Shown: in pieces, positions 1 to 10,460 of the stretch | Position numbering within the stretch: position 1 is the stretch's first letter | Layout of the letters: the number at the start of each line of letters is the position of its first letter | DNA from: Archilochus colubris | Taxonomy: Eukaryota > Chordata > Aves > Apodiformes > Trochilidae | Reading direction: 5' to 3' | Length of the DNA: 64,000 nt | Assembly (NCBI GenBank): GCA_023079485.1 | Contig: CM041083.1 | Coordinates: 158,294,552-158,358,551 of the forward strand | Position numbers and translations under genes: made by a program | Notes under the pieces: generated by a model | The model's database searches: none | The model's input: only the letters and a program-made list of their open reading frames with translations | What the model was told of the DNA's origin: nothing

Positions 1-255
1 GCAGCTCTGTGAGGCAGACACTCAAACCCAGCAACACTGCTGCTCATGTTCTTTTCTTTAGCCAAGCTAAATTCTGTAACTTTTGTTTGAAACTTACTGC
101 TCTTCAGGTATCTTTCCTAAAGATAGCTTCCCCTGTGTGCTCCAGTACTCTTCCATATAAGCATAACCCAAGATTACAGCTCCCATCCTGGCCACGTGCT
201 GTTGACTTCAGCTGAATTTGCCACCATTAACTGTTAAACAAAAACATCACCTTAC

Positions 256-3200
256 CAAATGTCCCAGTAGGTCCCCGTATTTGAACTCCCAAACTGGAGC
301 CTGTAACCTGTACACTTCAATGACATCCTCTTCCTTCATAACTGGGATGCCAGAGCCAGCGGGGCAGAAGGGGTAACGGGCTTGGCAGTAAGGATCAGTT
401 TGGGGACGGTAATCGAAGCGCCTGTGTTGAGAAAGAGAAGCAGAGAGAGGGGTAAGGACAGCTTCACACCTGGAGTTACTGCCTCATGGCTTCCCAAGAG
501 CCTGAGTGGGAGAGCTCAGATGTGCAGCCACCCTGAAAGACAGATTCTGTGAACCAGATGCTACAGCAGTTGGAGTGGACAAGTTTATAATGCTGCTAAG
601 GACACATCTTATCCAGAGAAGAGCAAGGAGGCTGTGAAGGGATCCAGCACAAGTCCTGTGAGGAAGGGCTGAGGGAGCTGGGGGTGTTCTGTCTGGAGAA
701 GAGGAGGCTCAGGGGAGACCTCATCACTCTCTACAACTCCCTGAAAGGAGGCTGGAGCCAGGGCGGGTCGGAGCTGGGGGTGTTCAGTCTGGAGAAGAGG
801 AGGCTCAGGGGAGACCTCATCACTCTCTACAACTCCCTGAAAGGAGGCTGGAGCCAGGACGGGGTCGGTCTCTTCTCCCAGGCAGCTACTAGTAAGACAA
901 GAGGGCATGGACTTAAGCCCTGTCATGGGCTTAGGTTGGATATTAGGAAAAAAATCTTTACAGAGGGGGTGATCAGACATTGGAATGGGCTGCCCAGGGA
1001 GGTGGTGGATTCTCTGTCCCTGGAGGTTTGTAAAAAGAGACTGGATGTGGCACTCAGCGCCATGGTCTGGTAACCACAGTGGTAGTGGATCAAGGGTTGG
1101 ACTTGGTGATTTCAGAGGTCCTTTCCAACCCAGATGATTCTGTGATTCAGTGATCTGCAGAAAGAGGACTTAAGACTTGCAAATGCAAGTGATGTTGTAC
1201 ACAGTGCTGATAGCTGAGTAATGGACATGATGCAGACACGAGATCTGAGACACAGAGATGCTGGGTGGAAGGTGGTTTGAGATCTCTGTCAAGAATGTTC
1301 TCCTAACAGTTTTCCTACACAGGGATTGACCAGTTTACTCTGGGAAACTATGCTACAGTAATAGGTCCCCAAACAGAGCTACTCTAAAATACTGCTAATA
1401 TCAGAAAGAAATACTCTTTTCCTCTCTGCAAATTCAAATAAAAAAAGCTACGATCAATCTTCCTCCCTATAAACCCTCAAAAACTGATGCACTTGCACAT
1501 CACTCTATATACAAACAGCAGAAAAAAATTCTAACAAGTCTTTCTTTCCTGGTTTCTTTCAAATTCACTCATTGCCTTTCATTTAATACAAGGTTCCTAT
1601 ATTCCTGATACCAAGACAGACTGGTGTACACAGCTTTTCCGGAGCACAGCACTAGAGTCAAATACACTCAGTTGCCCAGGGCTACTGAATGGCACGAATA
1701 CCCCAGCCATGAGATGATTCAGGCACATGGGACTTCCTGAGCCATGTAGTAAGGACAGTAGCACTGCTGAGACACCACGGATTTCCCCTGGACTTCTTCT
1801 CCAAGCTTGCTGAGTACTTCAGAATGTCAGCCTTCATTTGGTCCAGAGAAAAAAAAGAAGAAAAAAAAAAAGGGGGAGGGGGGGGAGCAGAAAGTATGGC
1901 TGGAAAAAGAACATACAAAACTCAAACTTATGTGGCAGGCATAAGTCTTTGAAGTCCTGTTTCAAAGCTGCACAACTTTAATCCCCAATCTCCCATCTCA
2001 CTGCACTTTCATTTGATAAGAAGTTAGCAAGCATGTGAAGAAGCATAAAATATCATATATTTCTGAGTGCCTCACACTGGCAGGCTTATACTCCAATTCT
2101 GACCACCCAAGACCCATGCTTTCAAGAACTTAACTTGCTGGAAAACCCCAAAGCCTCGTGACTGCAAGATCAGCTCCTTCAGGCACCACTAGATAGAAAT
2201 TTAACTGATAGGAGTTATGCAAGAGCAGGCTCTCAAAACTTCAGGCATGCATTAGAGAGGACTTAAACTCTAACACCTCCCTTTACAAGCAGAAAGCCCG
2301 CACAAAATACACATGCAAGCCTAGTCCTCCTCTTGAAGAGCCTCTTTTTTTTCAGCATAACCAAAGGTGTAGCCACTCCCTTCAGCAACGGGAGATGCTG
2401 TGCACTGCTCTGCTTTCTCCACCAGCACCGGGACTTCCCCTGGACTTCCCCTGGACCTAAGGCAGCTCCAGAGCAGTGAATGGGATTTTACACCACTTTG
2501 TTAATTGTGACCAGATCTAGGGAGTAAAGTAAAGCATAAAAGGTAACAGAAACCTTAGCCTGGCTTCCTCCACTGCAACTTTTTTGCCGTAACAGGAATG
2601 AAAGCGGCACCTTTCAGCCAAGTGCAGGCATCCCCCCCGGGGGGGGGCAACCCCACTGCTGTCAGACCCAGCCCAGCCCTGGGCCTGGAATGGGACACTC
2701 GTTCGCTCGGGAGCTAAATCACAGAATCAGCCAGGTTGGAAAGGACTATTCCTCCCTGCAAATTCAAATTAAAAAGTGCATTTAGTCCTCAGTTCCTGAG
2801 GTTTCATAGGAATGAAGAATGGAAAGAGTGATCGTAGGTTCTTAAGCTTTTTTTTATTTGAATTTGCAGAGAGGAATAGAGTATTTCTTTCTGATATTAG
2901 CAGTATTTTAGAGTAGCTCTGTTTGGGGACCTATTACTGTAGCATAGTTTCCCAGAGTAAACTGGTCAATCCCTGTGTAGGAAAACTGTTAGGAGAACAT
3001 TCTTGACAGAGATCTCAAACCACCTTCCACCCAGCATCTCTGTGTCTCAGATCTCGTGTCTGCATCATGTCCATTACTCAGCTATCAGCACTGTGTACAA
3101 CATCACTTGCATTTGCAAGTCTTAAGTCCTCTTTCTGCAGACACCACAGAATCATCCGGGTTGGAAAGGACCTCTGAAATCATCAAATCCAACCCTTGAT

Positions 3201-3967
3201 CCACTACCACTGTGGTTACCAGACCATGGCACTGAGTGCCACATCCACTCTCTTTTTAAAAACCTCCAGGGACAGAGAATCCACCACCTCCCTGGGCAGC
3301 CCATTCCAATGTCTGATCACCCCCTCTGTAAAGATTTTTTTCCTAATATCCAACCTAAGCCCATGACAGGGCTTAAGTCCATGCCCTCTTGTCTTACTAG
3401 TAGCTGCCTGGGAGAAGAGACCGACCCCGTCCTGGCTCCAGCCTCCTTTCAGGGAGTTGTAGAGAGTGATGAGGTCTCCCCTGAGCCTCCTCTTCTCCAG
3501 ACTGAACACCCCCAGCTCCCTCAGCCCTTCCTCACAAGGACTTGTGCTGGATCCCTTCACAGCCTCCTTGCTCTCCTCTGGTCCTGCTCCAGCACCTCAA
3601 TAAATAAATAAACCAAATATCGCGAAAACGACAAATACTCCCACGATTAACAACACAGAGGAAGCAATTCGCGGCCTTTTTTTAATCTAAAAGATTAAAT
3701 AAACAAGCAGAAAGCGGATGGGACTTGGCACCGGAGAAGGAGGAAGAGGAAGCGGAGGCGGCGGGCGGTGAGGTGCCGCACAATCGCGGGGCCGTACCCG
3801 ACCCCGGCTCCAGCCGCCGGGTCCCCTCCCCGCCTGACTCACCTGTAAGGCACTGGCCACCGCCGCTGCGGGGGAGGGAGCCCCTGCGAGAACGACGGCC
3901 CCGAGGCCACCGCTGTCAGCAGCAACAGCACCTGCAGGAGCAGCCGGGAGCGGCGAGCGGCGGCCAT
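256..3967 (-). CDS. CLN5: CLN5, lysosomal protein, 5' part (coding exons 1 and 2)
   Basis: Two minus-strand exons join in frame. Exon 1 is 3967-3843 (125 nt) and ends at a GTGAGT donor; exon 2 is 421-256 (166 nt), flanked by a CACAG acceptor and a GTAAGG donor. Together they give 97 codons. Exon 1 starts in an excellent Kozak context (GCCGCCATGG) and encodes an Arg-rich start followed by a Leu-rich hydrophobic signal segment, then RRWPVPY. Exon 2 carries [20 protein letters not shown] and ends [13 protein letters not shown], which is the conserved amino-terminal region of vertebrate CLN5, the soluble lysosomal glycoprotein lost in neuronal ceroid lipofuscinosis type 5 and reported to act in BMP lipid synthesis. 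The remaining exons, with most of the catalytic domain, lie beyond the left edge. An in-frame ATG at 4090 would add about 41 residues, but its context is poorer and the signal peptide would no longer be terminal. Intron 1 (422-3842) contains the inverted CR1 repeat. Confidence 0.95.
612..1155 (+). repeat. CR1 LINE 3' fragment (left arm of inverted repeat)
   Basis: The sequence is a typical truncated avian CR1 3' end: AGAGCAAGGAGGCTG, the coding tail [14 protein letters not shown], then the 3' UTR closing with CCTTTCCAACCCAGATGATTCTGTGATTC. It lies in CLN5 intron 1, antisense to CLN5. It carries an internal duplication of about 96 bp that the matching right arm lacks. Confidence 0.88.
675..866 (+). 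repeat. 96-bp tandem duplication inside the CR1 fragment
   Basis: The block GAGCTGGGGGTGTTC...GGCTGGAGCCAG occurs at 675-770 and again at 771-866 with only a few substitutions. The opposite arm of the inverted repeat has this block once, so the duplication arose after the two arms separated. Confidence 0.85.
2718..2752 (-). repeat. Short CR1 3' end fragment
   Basis: ATCACAGAATCAGCCAGGTTGGAAAGGAC is the reverse complement of a CR1 3' terminus. It lies in the spacer of the inverted repeat. Confidence 0.6.
3145..3600 (-). repeat. CR1 LINE 3' fragment (right arm of inverted repeat)
   Basis: This is the minus-strand copy of the CR1 at 612-1155. It begins with CACAGAATCATCCGGGTTGGAAAGGAC and extends a little further 5' than the left copy (GCTGGAGCAGGACCAGAGGA in reverse), ending beside a short AAATAAATAAA stretch. 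Confidence 0.88.
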
Positions 3968-4110
3968 GGCGGCGCGGCCTGTGGCGCTCCGAGTCGCTAC
4001 CCGGCGCGACCGGCGGGAGGGCAGGCAAGGGAAGCGGCGGGGCTGAGGGAGGCTGGGCGGGGAAAAAGGAAGGAAAAAGGCCGCCCCCATGCCCGCCCAC
4101 AGGGCCCGGG
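3740..4110 (-). promoter_or_regulatory. CLN5: CpG-rich promoter and 5' end of CLN5
   Basis: This stretch is rich in CpG and G+C, unlike the AT-rich flanks, and covers CLN5 exon 1. No TATA box is evident, as expected of a housekeeping CpG-island promoter. The transcription start is inferred, not seen. Confidence 0.6.
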
Positions 4111-7100
4111 ACGGCTAGGGGGTCCTGGTCAAAAGCGGAGTTTCTTCCTTCATCCTGAGGAAAACCGGCTGTGTGCTGAATCATCCCGTAAAAATGTCCT
4201 TTTGCTGAGCTACGATTTCAGTTTTCTGGAGACCCTGACAACTACACGCTTTTGTCACTTAGCTAAAGTATATTTAAACAGCCTGGTACGTAGTTTCAGG
4301 CGTTGCTTCGGAGCCGGTTTGAGCACAGCCCTTGCAACCAGAATCCAGAGAGGGATGAGCTCTGGGTCTGACCACCTCGGCACGGAGAGGTGAGAACTCA
4401 CCCGATGGCAGAAAGGCTTTTGCTGCGATGAACCAGGTAGCCCTGAGCCTCTTCTGGCTGCCCAGAAGCCTCGTCGGAAGCCTTTCAGGGCTTCAGGCTC
4501 AGTCGGTGTACCTGTCGGCCTTTTCAGAGTAGTTACCCAGGTTGTTCACATGACAGGGATCATACCGCAGCTCATTATCCCATCTTTAGGATGAGAGCAA
4601 GAATTGCCTTTAAGAGGAACTCTGGCTAGGACAAACAGTGAGGACGGGTGTGCCAGCAGCAAGGAAACACTGCTTTCTCCAGCTCTGTAGAGCTCAAAAC
4701 CAGCCATGGGACCCCATCAGGGTCCAGGAGCCTAAGTTTAGTCATTGGCATCAGCTTTGAGAGCCCTGTTATGTGCTGTTCACTGAGTAAATACGAACTG
4801 TGCTGTGCACTTTTGACTATTGGGAGCCAGAGAAATATCCCTGCCCATTGCCTATAAGCCCCTAAAGAAGAATCTTTTCTCCCCTTAGCACAATGCTAAG
4901 CTACATTCAAGCAGAACCGGAGGTGGAAACCCCTGCATCCTACATAAAAATGCAGGACAAGCTGCTGAATATCAGTTTTGATAACGCTGGAGGTAGTAAA
5001 GGTGTTTAGAAAATGGCAAGATGTCACAACTATTAAAATCTTCAATTTAGCAACATTTATGTGTCATGTCACTGCTGCCAAATTCAATACTGCTTTATGT
5101 GTAAAATCATTTCCATTCAGCACTATACATTAGTTTCAAATGTGTACACATAGTCTATAATCTATACATACCTATTTTTCCATATTTCATTTTAATCTCA
5201 TGCATTTTATTTGTGTTAGCTTTAAAGTAAAACTGGTTTTGTCCTTTATTTTATAAAGTGTGTTACTACTCATCCGTGTTTCCTAGCTTGAGTGTAATAC
5301 AAGGTGCCAGCTCTTCATCTATTCAAAAAGGTACATGTTAGGTGGGATATAGCCACAATTCCTAGTTTTAGAGATTTTGATGTGTAACTCTGCAAGTACT
5401 TTATGAAGTAAGGGAAGCATAATTTTTCCCTTCTATTGAAACCAGGATGTGGGGAAGTGCAATGACATAATGAAGGTGCTGGAACTGCTCATTAGTCAAA
5501 TTAGAAATACAGAATGAACTCGTTCTTAGTCTTAGCTCAGCATATGTTTGCAGTTAGTCGCCATCCAGGCACTGCTGTGGTTGCATGACTAAAATGGCAC
5601 AGATATTGATTTTTTTTAATTTTGTTTTTCATTTTAGTAGCATTTTTGTATCTCATTTCATTGCTGTAGGAAACTCTTGCAACACAGTACTCTTTTTTTC
5701 TTCTTCTACTTCTTATACAACCTAAGTTATGTTGTGAACCTTTTTCAACATAGAAAAAAACCAACTAATAAATTTGTGAATAAATATACTTGAGACAAAA
5801 ATGTATGTCAGTAATTTCTGAGACAGCAGCAGCTGCCCTGTTTATTATTTAGGAACACATCAAAGTGCCCTTTATAAAGCCACAGAGCTCATCTGTATCT
5901 TTGTCGGCTAGCAGGCTTGGAGGAGAGATTGAGCCTGGCTACAAAGATCAACTTCTGGAGTTGACAGGATTCCTCATTTTTTCTCATTTCCCACAGTATT
6001 TTCTTTTTCTTAGTGAAATTCAAACATTTTTGTGAAACAATGAAGAAGATCCTTAGTGATTTTCCACTATAAACCAGTACAATCTCTGCCTTTGAGAGTG
6101 ACAGGATGGAACAGAGAGAAAGGGGAAAAACAAACCTTGCTGCCAGAAGTTGTGGTTTTGAACATCTGGTTTGCTTTTGAATGTTTACATGAGTCAACAC
6201 ACTGTATAGTAACAGCTAAGAGGCTGCTGAACCTGGAGTAACCACTCCTATCCCACAAACATGGGCTACTCTGGATGGTGCTTACACTCTCAGCTGCACA
6301 CCTGCCAGCCTATATACTGGAAATATGCAGTTCAGCAAGAAAGTTAAGCTTATATATATGGATTTCAGTAGAGAAAATTTCAGTTTTACTGCTCACGGTT
6401 TTTTTCCCTTATGCTGGCATATGTTAGCTATTGAATCAGCTGAATGCACACTAAGAAATACAAACATTACCTGAAGTCATACTGAAGCCAGTCTGAAAGA
6501 TAGTTCATCACTCTGAAATCCACCCTCCTCGCCTCTGAGGGGTGTGAAATAAATCTTGAGAAAAGGAGCCACATACAGTACTCCTCTCCACCTGTACTCT
6601 GCTACGTAGCTTCAGATGCAAACTGAACTGTGGGTTGGGGTTGGAGAAAGCCATCTCTTTTTCTATGGGAATGGAGAATGGATGGGCTTTGTGACAGGGT
6701 AAGGTAAGGCTAAGGATTCCCTCAAGTCCTCCTCAACCTGAGAGCTGGGATGGTGACTGCGCTCAGGATGGATATGAAGCTCAGTGAGCATTTGGGACTG
6801 CAGGGCAGCCCCTGCTTTGTCTGGTAGCTTAGGAGGCAGGTCAGGGAAATGATCTATTTCCAAACTGGAATTCAGAGGGGCTCTGCTGAAGCCTGAGAGA
6901 TAGGATGAGGGATGCCGTAAGGATACAGACGAAGCTCATCATAAGTTTGGAGCTAAGACAGACTCTCTGGGATCTGCTGCAGGGCAGAGATAAGTGAATT
7001 GCTGAGACAGCTGGATGCAACCTGTGAAATACAAAGAGAGAGTCAAACTAATCTGAGAATTTGTTGTCAGGCAACCAAGACCCTTCACACTAGCATTTCC

Positions 7101-7918
7101 ACTAGAGAAAACCTTTAGACTCTCACAAACATCTCTGCTGAAACACTTCAGGCAGGACTCCCTGTGCCTTTCCTGGGGAGCTGCTTTTAAGCTGAAGCTC
7201 TTGCTTCTCACCTGTTACACTGCAGCCACGCCTTGGCCCAGCCCTGTAGCCCATCAAAGCAGATCCCATCTCCCCAGCTTGACCTTGGATCTGCCTCATC
7301 CCCCCGGACTTCCCAGGTGACTGGCTTGTTGCTGGAACCTCACTGCTACCAGCAGAGCAGCCCTGATGACCTTGCTCAGAGGAGGTGGGACTGGGACAGG
7401 CTGGTGGCCTCCAACCTCCACATCCCCTGTGACCCCTTGGGGAGCAGCCAGCCCATGCTGTGCCCTGGGACCTGACTGATGCTGCCACACAGCAGAGCAG
7501 TGAATCCTCTTCCCCACTTCAAACACACATTTATCTGTAGTTAGATAACAACTTTTTTCATTTATGCCAGCCCTAAGGGAGCAGCAGGAGCAGGGCTGCT
7601 TTGCACAGAAGTGTGAGCCAGGAGCAGAGGTGACCATGATGCAGGCAAGGGCAGTGACCTCAGTGACCATGATGCAGTCCTGAGGTATCTGAATGGGAAC
7701 AGCTATGTAGGAGTGGCTGGATCCACCAACCCCAGTGACAGCAAGGTTGAATCAAGCCCATGGTCCAACCAAGAGACAGGACTACCTATAACAAGTAGCC
7801 AAGGTCCACCCAGGGGGCAGAACTGAAGATGAAGCTACCCATAGCAGAGGTTCCCAGTCTGTGCAGAGGACCAGGACACCAGGAGACAGGGATGGACATG
7901 CACACCTACAACATAGCC
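4111..7918. other. Intergenic, no gene recognised
   Basis: This lies between the CLN5 promoter and a solo LTR. It is AT-rich single-copy-looking DNA with short shadow reading frames only. I recognise no exon, RNA gene or repeat family in it. Confidence 0.5.
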
Positions 7919-8230
7919 TGTTGGGAAGAGCACAATGGAGACTGCAGCACACCAACGTGATTAACGTACAGCTCACTTTATTCACCACCACACTGCTTTA
8001 TATAGAGCCCTTGTTTACATAATGAAATCTTGCAGGTGGCTATATCTTGGCCACAAATCCTGTTCTCACAGAACTACAGCTGGCTACATCACTATCCTGT
8101 TTTTACAGAACTGCTCTCATATCAGCAAAACCGCCTCTTCAAGGACTTCTTTCGAGGACAAGTTGTTTACTGCTCTCAGAACCAAAGGCCCCAGTCTGCT
8201 TCATAAGCTTCAAAGCATGGTTTGGACATA
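7919..8230 (-). mobile_element. Probable solo LTR of an endogenous retrovirus
   Basis: Read on the minus strand, the segment has TG...CA ends (TGTCCAAACC to CTTCCCAACA), a TATA-like TATATAAAG (complement of 7996-8004), and an AATAAA polyadenylation signal (7977-7982) about 15-20 bp further on. This is the layout of a retroviral LTR. No retroviral coding sequence adjoins it and no clear target-site duplication was found, so the exact ends are uncertain. Confidence 0.55.
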
Positions 8231-8239
8231 AGTTCTGGG

Positions 8240-9880
8240 TGTCCACGTTCCTTCAGGAATTCCTCCACAATAGCCCAGGTCATGTCTGGATGTCCAGGCC
8301 TAAGTTTACCTGGAGACCATGGGTCAGTGGCCAGAGGGTGTATGGAGGTCCCAGATAAAAGGCTGTCCAAGGTAATTAAGGATTATTATTAATGCATTCA
8401 AGGCCTTGGCCACAGCTTCTCCTCCCATCCAGGTGAGTCCTCAAACCTTAGAGGATCCAGCTTCAGAGGTGTACTGCTTGTGAAATGCTTTAGTTGTTAT
8501 CTGCTGTTGTGAGCTCAGGACAGAGAAGTGTCATCATGGGCTGTTTCAGGGTGATGCAGAGCCATGGCAGGAACATGTCGTAAGCTGGGATGAAAACATG
8601 AACCTAAGACAAACACAGAAGGCCATGACAAGGTCACAGAGGTGAGGCAGGGACACTGCATGAGTAAGCTGGAGCTACACCATGGCACAGAGCCAGGGCA
8701 GTTATGGAGCTGGAAGGAGAGATGTGACATGGAGTATCTGAATGGGAGACTCTGGAGACTCTGCTCATCTACCCCCAAACCTAACTAACCCTTCTGCTCT
8801 CCTGCAGAGCCAGGGAGACCTGTGCCAGTAAGCATGTCAGCCACTACACTCTCACCAAATACAATTTGTATTTCTCTGGGTTGATATAGCTCCCCTAGAA
8901 TTTTCCTGGGACCTCTACTCAGCCTGGAGATGAAATGAGGGTTTGGTGCTCCAAGGAGCTCTAACTCCACAAGTGTTTTGAGCTGAGAGGAATCTTCTGG
9001 CATATGATTGTGGATTAGATGGCCAAGCAATACAGGTATTTTTACGCTGCAGAGCTGCACTGCAGTCCTGCTCAATCCTGAGAAGTGGAGTGTGAGTGTG
9101 GGCTGTGGTGGATATACGGGTGTAGCCCAATATTTATTTGGAGCAAAGCATTGCCCAGCAGACAGCAGTCTGCCTTTATGCAGGGAGTTTCCCTATCTTG
9201 GCCCTTTCCTGTTCAAGAATCTCCCTATCCATCATCCCAGGCAGACTCCTTACCTTGCAGTATACAGGTGAATGCATTTGGCCACAGACAGAGACTTTGC
9301 TTTCATATACCATTTTCGGTCTTCCCAGCCAATGCACCGTTGTGTACCCTGCAGAAACTCCCATTTGATTCCCTGGTTGAAGCCTTAATGACTACACTGG
9401 GAGTAGGCAGCTTTGGTATTCCAAACCCTTTGGTTTTTCGTGGTAAAATAGAGCCACTCTCTAGAGCACAGTACAAGGTTAGGGGAGCCAAAAAGGTTAC
9501 ACAGATCTGGTATGTGTATCACTGAAACAAATAATGCTGGCTTCTACCTGAATTCCACTTTTTTTTTTGGCTCTCAAAGCAGCATATTCCTTACAACATA
9601 TTACAGTCCTATGTATAAAACAAAAAAACTCCAACCTCTCGTGTACACAGCTGAACCTTTCCAAGGTCCCCCTGGAAGCAAAGTGATTTTCAGGCAAACC
9701 ACAGCTCCCCTGCAGTACCCATCCCAGAGGAGAAATTAAATTACAGCCGAGACCCTCTCCTTTAAACCTAAAAGCACAGCTAATTTTTTTTTTTCTTTTC
9801 CTACAGATTTTCCCCTGACGTTTGAAATTCACCCTCCCGCCCCATATTTTGTGGGCAGGGGGGTAAGCAACCTCGTGAAA
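8240..9880. other. Intergenic, no gene recognised
   Basis: Single-copy-looking sequence upstream of the GATD3 CpG island. Overlapping short reading frames on both strands have no recognisable domain and no shared splice-phase pattern. Confidence 0.45.
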
Positions 9881-9889
9881 AACTGACTG

Positions 9890-10460
9890 CAAGGAACCGC
9901 GATCCATGGTGTCGATCCCCGGGGCCGGAGGGGGGGAAGGCCCTGAGGGAGCCCCCGGTGGGGGACCTTGGGGGAAGCCCTGAGGGAAGCCCTGGGGGAG
10001 ACTCCGGGGCGCAGTCCCTCCACGGTACTTCCAAGATGGAGGCCGAGTGGGGGCCGAGTGGGAGCCCAACAGCGCAGGCGCAGCAACAGGAAAAGGAAGG
10101 GGGAGGAGGTGTGGGGGATTTGGGTTCGCCGAGTGTCCCGCGGTCCGGGCGCTGGGCAGCGGGAGAAAGCAATGGGCAAGCGGGTGGCCGTGGTTCTCGC
10201 CGGCTGCGGCGTCTTCGACGGCAGCGAGATTCATGAGGCCTCGGCGGTGCTGGTGCAGCTGAGCCGCGGCGGCGCGGAGGTACGGGGAGAAGGGGGGGCG
10301 GGGACAGGGGTTGTGGGGCGGCAGGGCCCCGCTCCCCGACACCCCCGAGGGGTGTGTGGGGCCGTGTGTGGCCGGCAGCCGGGGGGCTGTGGATGTGTGT
10401 CTGCGCCGTCTGGTTTTGCCTCTGTTGTCCCACAAAACGGGTGCGGTTTACGCGGTGAGT
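9890..10460 (+). promoter_or_regulatory. GATD3: CpG island / promoter of GATD3
   Basis: Very GC- and CpG-rich sequence surrounds coding exon 1 and contains several short GCCCTGAGGGAAGC-type repeats at 9940-10000. No TATA box is visible. The transcription start site is probably within 10000-10160. Confidence 0.6.

Larger units (their letters stand above)
612..3583. repeat. Large inverted repeat in CLN5 intron 1
   Basis: The left arm (about 612-1465) and right arm (about 2820-3583) are reverse complements at high identity. Homology covers the CR1 tail and also roughly 300 bp of non-CR1 flank (1150-1450 against 2845-3140), so this is an inverted segmental duplication and not two independent CR1 insertions. 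The arms differ by the 96-bp duplication (left only), a roughly 10-bp indel near the inner edge, and scattered substitutions. The spacer is about 1.35 kb and shows no gene. Confidence 0.9.

Noticed and set aside
684..1073. CR1-derived reading frame ([14 protein letters not shown])
   Set aside because: It is the carboxy-terminal coding tail of a truncated CR1 element, not a host gene.
3687..4393. Frames of 165 (minus) and 222 (plus) codons over the CLN5 promoter
   Set aside because: Low-complexity Pro/Ala/Gly/Arg products of a CpG-rich region; the real coding exon is the CLN5 signal-peptide exon in another frame.
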